The position numbers and the translations under genes are program-made. This document shows, piece by piece, positions 25,028-34,570 of a DNA stretch of 64,000 bases; position 1 is the stretch's first letter; each line of letters opens with the position of its first letter. The stretch comes from DASTCZ01 sp035308165 (GTDB lineage: Bacteria; Acidobacteriota; Terriglobia; Acidiferrales; UBA7541). The stretch covers positions 70,310 through 134,309 of the forward strand of contig DATGHC010000002.1 in assembly GCA_035308165.1 (NCBI GenBank). Reading direction: 5' to 3'. A model generated the notes under the pieces. It was not told the origin of the DNA. It was given only the letters and a program-made list of their open reading frames with translations, and did not search any database.

Positions 25028-27916
25028 TCAATTCCCGGATATTGTGCGATATTTTTTTAGCAGTTCTTCGCGGCCCTTGCTCAGGTCCTGGCCGGTTGTG
25101 CGGGCTGGAAAAGGCACGCCGGGACCCATCAATCCCAACCATAGTGTGCGGTTGAATTTGTCGGTATCGAGATCGTCTTCTACGCTGAAATCCTGACCTC
25201 GCATATGCGCGGCCCACCATGCGGAAGTGTGCCGGGGGAGCGAATACTTGGCGTCGAGACCTGTTCCACTCGCGCCGCCGGGAGCGGGCGGCAGCGGCAA
25301 TTGTGTGCTACGCAAAACGGCCGGTACGCGTGCCGTGTAGCTCCAGGACATATAGTCCGCACTGAATATGTCCGACATCGGCGAGGCCGCTGCGTCGTTC
25401 AGTCCCATGGGCCCCATTCCCAGCAGTTCTTCAATGGTGCGCAGCAAGTTGACGGTCGTGTACCTGCTGGAGACAACCACGCCCTGACGCACGAATGCGC
25501 CCGCGGCCAGCGCCACCGTGCGATGCGCGTCCATGTGGTCTGGGCCGTTCTGGGCATCGTCTTCTATTGTGAAGATGACGGTGTCTTTCGCGAAGGGGCT
25601 GTTGGCAATTTTCTGGACGATCAGACCAATCGCGTAATCGTTGTCGGCGAACTCCGTTTCGACAGTATTCACCCCGTCCTTCGCGGCGGCGAAGTCGCCA
25701 AAGTGATCGTGGGGAACGCGCAGGAATTCCAACGCAGGCAAGTTGCCGGCGGCAACGTAACCATCGAACTCGCGCTCCCACTCCTTGAAGCGCCAGTAGT
25801 CGGGCAGTTTTTGATCGAAACCCGGGAAATAAGGATCGGTGACGTCGGCCAACGCAACCTTGTCGGGGACAGCAACAACAAGTTTCTGTGCAAAGGCATC
25901 GCGCGGCGGGGCCAGATAGGCGGGATCGGTGGTCTTGGCGAGGTAGCGGGTATCATCCAAGAAAAAACCGTAGTTGCGCATGCTCAGCCCCGCGCGCCGC
26001 GCCGAGTCCCATAAATATCCCGCTCCTGCTTCGGCTCCGGGAGCGCCCGGGCCATCGGGCGCAATCAGGTCATTCGTGCCGGGCAGCAGGTCGGGATCGG
26101 AGGGCGTGGCGACATTGGCGGCGCGCCGCGCCGCCAGATCGGCGATGCCCACATTGATGAGGCGATTGGTGCCCTCATAGTCGTAGCTGAGCGCGTGGCC
26201 GGTGTCGTAATTCACGGGCACCCCCTTTTCCAGCGCATCGGTGCCGCGCGCGGCCGTGCTCCAGTTCCAGCCATTTCCGCTTACTTCACCGCTGGCCATC
26301 AGGTTGTCGAGCGTTACAAACTGCCGTGCGATCTGGTGATGATTGGGCCCAATCGGCTCAGGGAAAAGCGTCAGCCTAGGATCGCCATTTCCTTTTTCCA
26401 GATCGCCCAGCACCTGGTCGTAGGTGCGGTTTTCCTTGATGATGTAGATCACGTGGTGAACTTTCCCACGAAGCCCGCTCATCCGGCCGGCTTCCATCGC
26501 GCTGTATATGATTTCCGGCCAGCGGTTGTTCTCCGAAACACGCCGCGTCAAATCAGCGAGGGCCGCCGCAGACGGAACCGGCGCTGTCAGCAATCCGCCC
26601 TTGGTGAGCTGGAGGATATATTGATTTGTGCTGTGGCATTTGTCGTTGGAACCCTTCTCGATGGAAGTATTGTCCCGACAGTTTTGAGGATTGGGTCCTG
26701 CGACGCTCTTCCCATTCACAACATAAAGCGTGGTGCCCGCGCGATTTACGCTGACCGCGTTCGGATACCATGGCGTCGGGATCAGTCCGCCCACATCCGT
26801 GGGCACGCCTTCGGAGTTTAGCCGAACGATGGCCACGGCATTCGCCGCGCCCAAGGTGACGTATGCCGTGCGGTCATCCGGAGAAAGAGTCACGCTATTT
26901 GGATTGCTGCCCTTGAAGCCGCCTAGTTTTGCCAACATTTCACGCGGCGCGGTCACGCCAAGTTCTCCCAAAACCTGATTATTCGCCGTGTCTACGACCG
27001 CCAGCGTGTCGCTGTTGTCCTCGGCGACATAGAGGCGCGTCTGCTGCTGATTGAGCGCCATTTTGTTGGGCTGGCCGTGCAGGGCGATACGTCCGACAAC
27101 TCTGGGAATAGCGCCCAGGTCCACAACCACGAGTTCGCGGTCGCGCACGCTGGAAACGTAAGCGTGGCCGTTCCCGCGAACTGCGACGCCATAAGGAAAT
27201 TCACCGCCGGGCGTCCCCGCGCGGGATGCGTCCGACTTGCCGGGGCGCAGATCAATTTCCGCGGCGACTTTGCGCGCGGCCAAATCAACGATGCTTACAG
27301 AATCGTTTTCATAGTTGGCGACGATGAGCCTGGTTCCGTCCGCGGTGAGTGCCACGCCCGCGGCCATCGGTTTGATTTCGAGGCCCAGTCCAGCCGCATG
27401 CCCCAACGGAATCGGCGCGCCGGATTCCGCCCACAGGTTTTTTTCCATGCCAAACGTGTGCACCACATCGTCCACTCCGCCGCCCACGTAAAATTCCTTG
27501 CCACCGGGGCTCCAGGCGATTCCGCCAAACGCATTGGGCACAGGCAACGCCTGGATTTGGCGCGGCTCGCCTTTGGTTATGTCAAAGACAAAAACAAACT
27601 CGTTCGATGCTGCGCGATCGCGGACTCCCTTGGCGTCGTACCACTCTCTGTATCCGCTGGTTAAAACGAGCAAGGTTGCGCCGTCAGGGCTCAGCGCGGT
27701 GGAAACGGCATACCCCATTTCCCGGCCCGGACTGGAGGGCAAGCCGGGCTTGAGCCTTTGAAATTTTGCGCCGGGATCGGCCAGGGGGGTGATGGCCGCG
27801 CCGGTGGGCAGCGACTCGGGCTTCTGTTGGGCAAACGTTCCCGTTGGGGAAAAAATCCCCGCCATCATCGCTGCGACAATCGGAGCTATAGCTGCCAAAT
27901 TTCGCTTACGACTCAC
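25028..27916 (-). CDS. Exported beta-propeller plus phosphoesterase protein
   Basis: A 962-residue secreted protein. A signal peptide (about 1-28, ending TGTFAQ) leads into a YVTN/YncE-type beta-propeller (about 60-440, with repeats such as LIVANYENDSVSIVDLAA and LYVAEDNSDTLAVVDTAN). The second half is an alkaline-phosphatase-like phosphoesterase domain (about 480-880): IIKENRTYDQVLGD, LDNLMASGEVSGNGWNWS and FTIEDDAQNGPDHMDAHRT carry the expected metal ligands (Asp/His and the nucleophile region). The family is known from many soil bacteria; the substrate is unknown and may be a phospholipid or other phosphate ester. It lies upstream of fabV on the same strand. Confidence 0.88.
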   Translation of the reverse strand: MSRKRNLAAIAPIVAAMMAGIFSPTGTFAQQKPESLPTGAAITPLADPGAKFQRLKPGLPSSPGREMGYAVSTALSPDGATLLVLTSGYREWYDAKGVRDRAASNEFVFVFDITKGEPRQIQALPVPNAFGGIAWSPGGKEFYVGGGVDDVVHTFGMEKNLWAESGAPIPLGHAAGLGLEIKPMAAGVALTADGTRLIVANYENDSVSIVDLAARKVAAEIDLRPGKSDASRAGTPGGEFPYGVAVRGNGHAYVSSVRDRELVVVDLGAIPRVVGRIALHGQPNKMALNQQQTRLYVAEDNSDTLAVVDTANNQVLGELGVTAPREMLAKLGGFKGSNPNSVTLSPDDRTAYVTLGAANAVAIVRLNSEGVPTDVGGLIPTPWYPNAVSVNRAGTTLYVVNGKSVAGPNPQNCRDNTSIEKGSNDKCHSTNQYILQLTKGGLLTAPVPSAAALADLTRRVSENNRWPEIIYSAMEAGRMSGLRGKVHHVIYIIKENRTYDQVLGDLEKGNGDPRLTLFPEPIGPNHHQIARQFVTLDNLMASGEVSGNGWNWSTAARGTDALEKGVPVNYDTGHALSYDYEGTNRLINVGIADLAARRAANVATPSDPDLLPGTNDLIAPDGPGAPGAEAGAGYLWDSARRAGLSMRNYGFFLDDTRYLAKTTDPAYLAPPRDAFAQKLVVAVPDKVALADVTDPYFPGFDQKLPDYWRFKEWEREFDGYVAAGNLPALEFLRVPHDHFGDFAAAKDGVNTVETEFADNDYAIGLIVQKIANSPFAKDTVIFTIEDDAQNGPDHMDAHRTVALAAGAFVRQGVVVSSRYTTVNLLRTIEELLGMGPMGLNDAAASPMSDIFSADYMSWSYTARVPAVLRSTQLPLPPAPGGASGTGLDAKYSLPRHTSAWWAAHMRGQDFSVEDDLDTDKFNRTLWLGLMGPGVPFPARTTGQDLSKGREELLKKYRTISGN

Positions 27917-28031
27917 GTTTAACTCCTGAAAAATCTTTGAATGGGCCTGAGGAGGTGGAGTCTAGCACACGATTATGCATGGATTGTTTCAAGTCATGTT
28001 CAGCGGACAGATTGAAACCGCTCGCCGCGGA

Positions 28032-30539
28032 TCAGGCTTTGCCGGTGGTGAAGGCCAGCGTAAGCAAGGTCTTTTGTTCGAGTTCGTGCGCCTTGGCCGA
28101 ACCGGTGGCCGGGCTGGCGCTGGCCGAGCGCTTTACGCTGCGGACGGGACGAGTGTCACCCGCAATCCGGCGCAGTTTGGGCACCACGTAAAACAGCGCC
28201 CCCATGTTGGCCGGCTCTTCCTGCACCCAGACAATTTCTCCCGAGTGACGCGCAAGCTCCGCCGCGATTTCTTCCTCCGGAAAAGGATAGAGCTGGTCGA
28301 TAAAAACAATCGCTGTGGAATTGTCTTTTCGCCGGGCCCTCTCTTCCCGCAATTCGTGCCCGATTTTTCCGGAGCAGACCAGAACGCGCTTGCCATTTTC
28401 AAAATTGGTTTCCGGCACCACGGGCAGAAAGCGCGGGCGCGCGAAATCCTCCATCGGCGAACTGGCATCCGGATTGCGCAACATACTTTTCGGAGTGAAG
28501 ACGACCAGCGGCTTGCGCCAATTGCGCCGCGCTTGCCGCCGCAGCAAATGAAAATACTGCGCCGCGGAACTGGGCTGGCAAATCTGGATGTTATCCTCCG
28601 CGGCGAGCTGCAGGAAACGCTCGATCCGCGCGCTGGAATGTTCCGGGCCTTGCCCCTCGAATCCATGCGGAAGCAGCAGCACGACGCCCGAGGGCAAATC
28701 CCATTTGTCTTCACCGGCGCTGATGAACTGGTCGATGATGATTTGCGCGCCGTTGACGAAATCCCCGAATTGCGCCTCCCACAAAACCAGGGCCTCGGGA
28801 AAATCGCGGCTGAATCCGTACTCGAAGCCCAGCGCTCCCGCTTCGCTCAGCGTGGAATTGTAAACCTCAAAACGCGCCTGGCCGGGCGCCAGATGCTGGA
28901 GCGCGATATAAACGTCTTCGTTCTCGTTATCAATCAGGGCCGAATGCCGTTGATTGAACGTGCCGCGCCGGGTGTCCTGCCCCGAAAGCCGCACGGGCGT
29001 GCCTTCGCGCAAGAGCGTCCCGAAGGCCAGCAATTCCGCGAATCCGTAATCCACGGGCCGCTTACCGTGGCCCATTTCCGAGCGCTGCTCCAGAAGTTTC
29101 TTAATCTTCGGGTGAACGTGGAAACCCTCGGGCGCACTGGTAAGAAAATCAGAAATTTCCGCGAGAGTTTCGGCCGCCACTCCGGTATCGACTTCATGCG
29201 AACGCTGGTAGCGTCCCCGCTTATAGGCAGACCAATACGACGGAAGTTCGCGCAAAATTGGAATCTTTTCGAGCTTGCCCGCATCGGCCTGGGCCTGTTC
29301 GTATTCCGCGCGGATTTGCGCCGCGACCGGAGCCTCATCCACTCCAATGCGCTGGGCGTAAATCTGCCAGAGCTGAGGGTGGTCTTTTATCTTGCGATAC
29401 AACCGCGGCTGGGTGATGGTTGGGTCATCCAATTCGCTGTGCCCGTGGCGGCGGAATCCGATCAGATCCACCACCACATCGCTTCCAAATTGATATCGGT
29501 ATTCGAGCGCAATCCGGCCCACGCGAACCACTGCGTCGGGATCCTCCGCGTTGACGTGAAAGATGGGAATGGGCAGGCGCTTGGCCAGGTCGGAAGCGAA
29601 GCGCGTAGATTGCAGCTCGGCGGGAACCGTCGTGAAGCCAATCAAATTGTTCACGATGATTTGAATCGTGCCTCCGACCGTGTAGCCTTCCACGGCGGCG
29701 AGATTCAGCACCTCGGCCGGAATGCCTTGTCCCGCAAATGCACCATCCCCATGCATGGTGATGGGGAGCACTTCCGCGAAACTATTCCCGCCGGGATTCT
29801 GTGCCGCTCGCCGAGTTTGCTTCGCGCGCGCGCGGCCCATGACCACGGGATCAACGGCTTCCAGGTGACTGGGATTCGACACCAGATGAATTCCAAGAGT
29901 AGCGCCGGTGGTCGTGGTGAATTCCCCGGTCGCGCCGATGTGATATTTCACGTCGCTACTGCCCAGCACACTGCGTGGATCCACGTCTTCAAATCCGGCA
30001 AAAATATCGCGGGGGATTTTGTTCACGATTTGCGCCATTACGTTTAAGCGCCCGCGATGGCTCATGGCCAGGACGGCCTCTTGAGCGCCCAGCGACGCCG
30101 CGGCCGATAAAATCTCATCGAGCAATGGGATTAGCGCGGAAATACCTTCGAGGGAAAATCGCTTTGTGCCCAGATACCGCGTCTGGAGCACTTGCTCAAA
30201 AAGATCCGCGCGCACCAACCGGTCCAGAATTTTCGCACGGTCGGGCTGTGGGGCGGGCGCTTCCAGGTGTTCGATGACCCACTGCCTGCGCTCGGGAAAC
30301 GGAATGTGCATGAACTCTGCGCCGATGGTGCCGCAATAGATCTGGCGCGCGCGCGTTGCCGCTTCGCCCGTCAGGCGCAATTCCGGGTGTTCCAGAGGGC
30401 GCATGAAGCCGAGAGGATCTAGATCGGCCTCGAAATAACCCCAGCGCCGGAAAGCGTCGAACACCTGCTCTTCGGCGGGCTCTGCTTTTCCGGCGTGATT
30501 TGGCGCCAATGCTGCGCCCGTGGTCTTTGTTTTAGCCAT
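28032..30539 (-). CDS. sucA: 2-oxoglutarate dehydrogenase E1 component
   Basis: The thiamine-diphosphate E1 subunit decarboxylates 2-oxoglutarate in the TCA cycle. Motifs are YLGTKRFSLEG and AMSHRGRLNVMAQIVNK, the ThDP motif from GDGAFAGQGIPAE to the later IIVNN, RRHGHSELDDP, and the transketolase-like second half (GTFNQRHSALIDNEN, VLWEAQFGDFVNGAQ). I start at the ATG at 30539 (MAKTKTTG) because AAGGA lies 9 nt upstream, too close to the ATG at 30548. With 835 residues it is about 100 shorter than E. coli SucA. The missing part is N-terminal, including the segment that binds E2. No E2 or E3 gene follows: sucA faces the small intergenic region before the phosphoesterase. Confidence 0.93.
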   Translation of the reverse strand: MAKTKTTGAALAPNHAGKAEPAEEQVFDAFRRWGYFEADLDPLGFMRPLEHPELRLTGEAATRARQIYCGTIGAEFMHIPFPERRQWVIEHLEAPAPQPDRAKILDRLVRADLFEQVLQTRYLGTKRFSLEGISALIPLLDEILSAAASLGAQEAVLAMSHRGRLNVMAQIVNKIPRDIFAGFEDVDPRSVLGSSDVKYHIGATGEFTTTTGATLGIHLVSNPSHLEAVDPVVMGRARAKQTRRAAQNPGGNSFAEVLPITMHGDGAFAGQGIPAEVLNLAAVEGYTVGGTIQIIVNNLIGFTTVPAELQSTRFASDLAKRLPIPIFHVNAEDPDAVVRVGRIALEYRYQFGSDVVVDLIGFRRHGHSELDDPTITQPRLYRKIKDHPQLWQIYAQRIGVDEAPVAAQIRAEYEQAQADAGKLEKIPILRELPSYWSAYKRGRYQRSHEVDTGVAAETLAEISDFLTSAPEGFHVHPKIKKLLEQRSEMGHGKRPVDYGFAELLAFGTLLREGTPVRLSGQDTRRGTFNQRHSALIDNENEDVYIALQHLAPGQARFEVYNSTLSEAGALGFEYGFSRDFPEALVLWEAQFGDFVNGAQIIIDQFISAGEDKWDLPSGVVLLLPHGFEGQGPEHSSARIERFLQLAAEDNIQICQPSSAAQYFHLLRRQARRNWRKPLVVFTPKSMLRNPDASSPMEDFARPRFLPVVPETNFENGKRVLVCSGKIGHELREERARRKDNSTAIVFIDQLYPFPEEEIAAELARHSGEIVWVQEEPANMGALFYVVPKLRRIAGDTRPVRSVKRSASASPATGSAKAHELEQKTLLTLAFTTGKA

Positions 30540-30688
30540 GAAGGCCATTCCTTGCGGCAGAAATTTCGGGGGTCAGTCTATCAGATGCGCCAGGTCTTCC
30601 AAGGGGTTCGGCAGTTGCCGCAGCCAAAGTGGCTCTTCCATGCGAAAGCGGTAAGTGAAAGTATAAGAGATTCAAAGGAGCATCTAAA

Positions 30689-31120
30689 ATGCAGGCACGC
30701 GCCAAGAAATCAGGAAAAAAATCACAAACCAAAGCCAAGGGCAGCAGCCACAAGTATGTGTTGCGCCCGGACCGCAGAGTTGATTTGCCCTTCAGCGATG
30801 CCATTTGGACGGGGTCAACTCTTTACCTGGCGGGCCACATCGGCTTCGACCCAGCCACCAGCCGGCCGCCCGTGGAAACCGAACGCGAGATTCGCCTGAT
30901 GCTCGACAGCCTCAAGACCACGCTTTCCGCGGCGGGATTGGAAATGCGGCACCTTGTTTACGTACAGATCTTCTGCTCCGATATATCACTGTTCGCGGAG
31001 TTCAACACAATTTACCGGACTTACTTCGAGAAGCCATTCCCAACGCGGGCGTTTATTGGTTCAGGCCCCCTGCTGTTCGGCGCAAAATTTGAAATTCAGG
31101 GAATCGCCTCGCGGGATTGA
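30689..31120 (+). CDS. RidA family protein
   Basis: A 143-residue member of the Rid (YjgF/YER057c/UK114) family, which hydrolyses reactive enamine/imine intermediates from PLP enzymes. A Lys-rich N-terminal extension (about 1-20) precedes the domain. The conserved end is present: the Arg in PTRAFIGSGPLLFGAKFEIQGIA and the Glu that complete the active site in RidA itself. An AAAGGAG Shine-Dalgarno element lies 8 nt before the ATG. The gene diverges from sucA and converges with the pterin dehydratase gene. Confidence 0.88.
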   Translation: MQARAKKSGKKSQTKAKGSSHKYVLRPDRRVDLPFSDAIWTGSTLYLAGHIGFDPATSRPPVETEREIRLMLDSLKTTLSAAGLEMRHLVYVQIFCSDISLFAEFNTIYRTYFEKPFPTRAFIGSGPLLFGAKFEIQGIASRD

Positions 31121-31134
31121 TTGCAAAGTTGTGA

Positions 31135-31425
31135 TTACTTTCCCGCGAGCTTCTGCATTTTTTCAGCCAGCTCGAAATCCAGCTTGCTCAATCCCCCCAC
31201 GCTGTGGGTAGAAAGGTTGACTTCCACTTTATTCCAAACGTTGCTCCAGTCCGGGTGATGCCCCATGGCTTCGGCCACCAGCGCCGCGCGCGACAGGAAA
31301 CCGAAGGCCTCCACGAAATCGGCAAACTCAAACTTGCGGTAAAGATTTCCGTTCTTGATCGTCCACCCTTGTAATTTTCCCATCTCTTTGGCGGCATCTT
31401 GCTCGCTCATTTTTTGAATGGTCAT
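31135..31425 (-). CDS. phhB: Pterin-4a-carbinolamine dehydratase
   Basis: A 96-residue protein, the family's usual size. It dehydrates 4a-hydroxytetrahydropterin formed by aromatic amino acid hydroxylases. The signature HHPDWSNVWNKVEV (catalytic His pair and Pro-Asp-Trp), followed by NLSTHSVGGLSKLDFELA, is intact. No phenylalanine hydroxylase gene is in the window, so it may serve another pterin pathway. Its stop lies 14 bp from the end of the convergent ridA-like gene. Confidence 0.93.
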   Translation of the reverse strand: MTIQKMSEQDAAKEMGKLQGWTIKNGNLYRKFEFADFVEAFGFLSRAALVAEAMGHHPDWSNVWNKVEVNLSTHSVGGLSKLDFELAEKMQKLAGK

Positions 31426-31602
31426 TTGGCTCTCCTCATTCGTAACAGTGGCTCCTTCATTATCCGGCCAGGCAACGCTTCCGGCAAGGCGCGGGGCATG
31501 CCGCGAACCATCTCCCCGAACAAGAGTTGAACGCGGGCGCTGAATCCTTTATGGTATGGCCGCGACTATTCAGAGCGGAATTAACCAGATCGGTGAAAAA
31601 CT

Positions 31603-32619
31603 GTGAGCAAAAAGAAGATACGCACGATTCAGTACGGCGTGGGGCCCATCGGCGCGGCCATCGTCAAACTGCTGCGGCAAAAAAGCGCCATCCAGGTGAT
31701 TGGCGCGATTGACACCGATCCCGCCAAGGCCGGACGCGATCTCGGAGAAGTGGTCGGGGCCTCGGATGCACCCTGGGGTGTGCCGGTGATGGCCGATTCG
31801 GCCGCCATGCTGGGCAAGTCCGCCGACCTGGTGGTGCACTCCACGTCCTCTTCGCTGCCCTCGGTTATGGACCAGTTGCTCGAATGTCTGGCGGCGGAGT
31901 CCTGCATCGTTTCCACGTGTGAGGAGCTTTCTTATCCCTTCCGTAAATATCCTGAGTTGTCGAAGAAGCTCGACGAAGAGGCAAAAACCTGGGGGGTTGC
32001 GCTGGTCGGAACAGGCGTCAATCCCGGATTTGTGATGGACAAGCTGGCCATCACCCTTTCTTCTGTCTCGCAGCACATCGAGCATGCCAAATCCATCCGC
32101 GTGGTGGACGCCGGAAAACGCCGCCTACCCTTGCAGAAAAAAATCGGAGCGGGGATGTCTGTGGAGGAATTTCGCGGACAGGTTGCCGCGGGAGTGATCA
32201 AACACCACGGCCTGCCGGAGTCCATCGCCATGGTCGCCGACGCGCTGGGGTTTGACGTGGATGAAATTACGGAGACGATTGAGCCGATGGTGGCCCGCGA
32301 ACATGTGAAGACGGAGTATCTGGAAGTCGCTCCGGGTCAGGCCGCAGGGGTACATCAAATCGCCCGAGGCCTGGTGAAGGGTGAGGAAAAAATTTACATG
32401 GAGCTGCAGATGTATGTCGGCGCGCGCGACCCGCATGACACCATCGAACTGACGGGCACGCCGGGCTTGAAACTCACCATCCCCGGCGGCACCCATGGGG
32501 ACCTGGCGACCGCCGCCGTGGTGGTCAACTCAATTCCATCCATTCTTGCCGCACAGGCAGGTCTGCGTACCTCGCGCGACCTGCCCATGAGTTATTTCCC
32601 TCCGGACGCCCAGCCCTAA
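31603..32619 (+). CDS. Dihydrodipicolinate reductase-like / diaminopentanoate dehydrogenase-like protein
   Basis: A 338-residue NAD(P)-binding protein. The N-terminus has a Rossmann motif (QYGVGPIGAAIVKLL) and the DapB-like fold; the middle reads GTGVNPGFVMDKLAITLSS and the C-terminus VPGGTHGD-type (here IPGGTHGDLATAA) segments. These fit the family that includes 2,4-diaminopentanoate dehydrogenase more closely than true DapB (about 270 residues). The real substrate is unknown. It starts at GTG (31603) with no clear Shine-Dalgarno sequence. It converges with the hydroxyacid dehydrogenase gene, with only 1 bp between the stops. Confidence 0.8.
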   Translation: MSKKKIRTIQYGVGPIGAAIVKLLRQKSAIQVIGAIDTDPAKAGRDLGEVVGASDAPWGVPVMADSAAMLGKSADLVVHSTSSSLPSVMDQLLECLAAESCIVSTCEELSYPFRKYPELSKKLDEEAKTWGVALVGTGVNPGFVMDKLAITLSSVSQHIEHAKSIRVVDAGKRRLPLQKKIGAGMSVEEFRGQVAAGVIKHHGLPESIAMVADALGFDVDEITETIEPMVAREHVKTEYLEVAPGQAAGVHQIARGLVKGEEKIYMELQMYVGARDPHDTIELTGTPGLKLTIPGGTHGDLATAAVVVNSIPSILAAQAGLRTSRDLPMSYFPPDAQP

Positions 32620-32620
32620 G

Positions 32621-33499
32621 TTACGCGGACCGTTTTTCTTTTTGCCAGAACCGTGCCACCGCGGCGTAATCCACATCCTCCTTCGCCGCTCCCTTCACCG
32701 CGCTATAGGTCTCGCGGGACGCCGCGCTGGCGGGCAGAGGCACGCCACACTGATTGGCAAGCTCAAGCGCCAGACCCATGTCTTTGTGCATGAGCCGCAG
32801 GGGAAAACTGGGAGTGTAATCCTGCTTCAAAATCATGGGCGCCTTGACGTCCAGCACAGCCGCTCGCGCCATACTGGCCTGCATCACGCCGATCAAATTT
32901 TCCGCCGGGATCCCCGCTCCGCTCACGAGTGCCAGCGCTTCAGCAAGCGCCTGCACCTCCAGCGCCAGCAGCAAATTCATAGCCAGCTTGACGATTTGCC
33001 CGGCGCCATGCGGCCCCAGGTGAAACCACTTTTTTCCCATGGCCCCCAGCACCGGTTCAACGCGTGCCAGGGTGGCCGCTTCGCCGCCCACCATGAATAC
33101 CAACTCCCCTTTTTCGGCGCCCCAGGTGCCACCGGTTACCGGAGCGTCCAGCGTTTCGACGCCGCGCTCACGGCAGGCGTCAGCGATTCGCCGTTCCAGC
33201 GCCGGCGAAACGGTGCTGGAGTCCACCAGCACGCTGCCGCGGCGCAAACCTTCCAACGCCTCTTCGCCCCACAGCACTGCCTCCAGAGCCGGCGGATCGC
33301 TCACAATCGTGATCAGCACATCCGCAGCCGCCGCTGCATCGCGCGCGCTCGACGCCACTTTGGCGCCATCGTGCGCCAGGGCCTCGGCCTTATTTCGCGT
33401 GCGGTTCCATACCGCCACGTCGTAGCCCGCCTTAAGAAGATTTCGCACCATGGGCTTGCCCATCAGGCCCAGACCGATAAATCCAACGACCGGTTTCAC
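32621..33499 (-). CDS. NAD(P)-dependent beta-hydroxyacid dehydrogenase (HIBADH family)
   Basis: A 292-residue member of the 3-hydroxyisobutyrate / tartronate-semialdehyde reductase family. Motifs are the cofactor loop GFIGLGLMGKPM (5-16), the substrate-binding DAPVTGGTWGAEKGEL (about 116-131), the catalytic Lys in GAGQIVKLAMNLLL (about 170) and the C-terminal KDMGLAL. The protein may belong to the glyoxylate reductase / succinic semialdehyde reductase (GLYR1-like) branch. There is no pathway context here, so the substrate is not assigned. Confidence 0.9.
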   Translation of the reverse strand: MKPVVGFIGLGLMGKPMVRNLLKAGYDVAVWNRTRNKAEALAHDGAKVASSARDAAAAADVLITIVSDPPALEAVLWGEEALEGLRRGSVLVDSSTVSPALERRIADACRERGVETLDAPVTGGTWGAEKGELVFMVGGEAATLARVEPVLGAMGKKWFHLGPHGAGQIVKLAMNLLLALEVQALAEALALVSGAGIPAENLIGVMQASMARAAVLDVKAPMILKQDYTPSFPLRLMHKDMGLALELANQCGVPLPASAASRETYSAVKGAAKEDVDYAAVARFWQKEKRSA

Positions 33500-33620
33500 A
33501 ATGTCCCCCTTATTTGTACGAATCTGGAATGAATATTTGACGGAAGGAATATAGCGCGGCTCGCAGGTCTAAGCGAGAGCGGACACACAAGCATTCATTG
33601 GAAAGTTGGAACGCCGCCGT

Positions 33621-33932
33621 TCACGCTTCGGTATGGCGGTTTTGCAGCGGAGCAACGGAGGCTTTCGAGCCATCCCGCGACTTGTTATCCTCCGCGGAAG
33701 CCTCGTTCGGAATCACCGGCACGGGACCGAAGTTCTCATCGAGGTTCATTATGCAGACATAGGGGATTTCCCAGCGAAATGACTTGATTTGCCCGCGCTG
33801 TGAGATTCTCTCCTCCAGAAAAATGGACTTTCCGGAGTCTGCTGCCAGGGTGCCAGTGGCCGGCAGGACTACATCTCCGGCACGGTACTGCACCTCGACC
33901 CGCCGTCCGAGTAGTGCGTGGTATCGCGACAT
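33621..33932 (-). CDS. Small hypothetical protein
   Basis: A 103-residue protein if the ATG at 33932 is used; a TTG at 33968 would add 12 residues that look non-coding. The first 70 residues (LLGRRVEVQYRAGDVVLPATGTLAADSGKSIFLEE) look like a small all-beta domain, and the last 30 are polar and probably disordered. I do not recognise a family. No operon partner is evident. Confidence 0.6.
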   Translation of the reverse strand: MSRYHALLGRRVEVQYRAGDVVLPATGTLAADSGKSIFLEERISQRGQIKSFRWEIPYVCIMNLDENFGPVPVIPNEASAEDNKSRDGSKASVAPLQNRHTEA

Positions 33933-34046
33933 GTTTTTGAGTTTGCGCTGCAATATCGGCGGGGACAATAGTACAAAGGTACGCTCTTCGGGGGCTTCTA
34001 AAACCCGCTACTGTGGCTCTGGAATCTCTGATTTGCTGATTTCGCC

Positions 34047-34400
34047 TCAGTGATGCGCGCCGCCATGCCCTTGCGCTACTTCAGTCACTGGTGCGGGCTC
34101 TGGTTCCACGGGTCGCATCACCAAGTCGGCCGTGGCCATCAGGTAGAGCGCGTACACAACGCTGTAGGAAAGGAATGCATAGAGCACGGGCAGCACCCAA
34201 CCCGCTTCTCCGCCCATGGGTTGCACAAACTTCCAAACAAGCTCGCCCACTCCCAATCCAATGAATGCGCCAATCACGCGGCTCGGGACGCCGACGGTGA
34301 TCGCCGAGTGGCAATGAGGACATATCAGCTTGTCTGTATAAGCCACCACGGGTGCAGCCGGAACTTTCTTCAAACAGTGCGGGCAAACGCGTATCGCCAC
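34047..34400 (-). CDS. Small zinc-ribbon membrane protein
   Basis: The GTG at 34400 is the likely start because GGAGGTGAGGAA lies directly before it; a TTG at 34418 sits upstream of that ribosome site. The 117-residue product has a zinc ribbon (CPHCLKK then CPHCHSA, two CxxC pairs within about 35 residues), two hydrophobic helices (VIGAFIGLGVGELVWKFV and VLPVLYAFLSYSVVYALYLM) and a His-rich tail (GHGGAHH). Function unknown; possibly a sensor or assembly factor. Confidence 0.65.
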   Translation of the reverse strand: MAIRVCPHCLKKVPAAPVVAYTDKLICPHCHSAITVGVPSRVIGAFIGLGVGELVWKFVQPMGGEAGWVLPVLYAFLSYSVVYALYLMATADLVMRPVEPEPAPVTEVAQGHGGAHH

Positions 34401-34490
34401 TTCCTCACCTCCACGCAATCACATGCAGTCACAATCAGCACTACCACCATAACGTACCGTGGCCCAACTGCAAAGAGCCCTCGCACGCTA

Positions 34491-34499
34491 TGTTATAAT
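34491..34499 (+). promoter_or_regulatory. Extended -10 promoter of purQ
   Basis: A perfect TATAAT (34494-34499) preceded by TG one base upstream (TGTTATAAT) is an extended -10 element. The -35 region is weak (TGCAAA at 34469), as expected for extended -10 promoters. Transcription would start near 34506, 65 nt before the purQ ATG. No purine riboswitch is visible in this leader. Confidence 0.6.
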
Positions 34500-34570
34500 G
34501 AACCGTTCTTGCATCCCCGAACCCACAAAACGGCAGCGATTCAGGCATTTTCCAATGCGCGGAGGCGCGA

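Noticed and set aside
27975..30047. Long open frame of 690 codons on the plus strand opposite sucA
   Set aside because: It is antisense to a clearly conserved enzyme and shows no domain; long antisense frames are expected in GC-rich genes.
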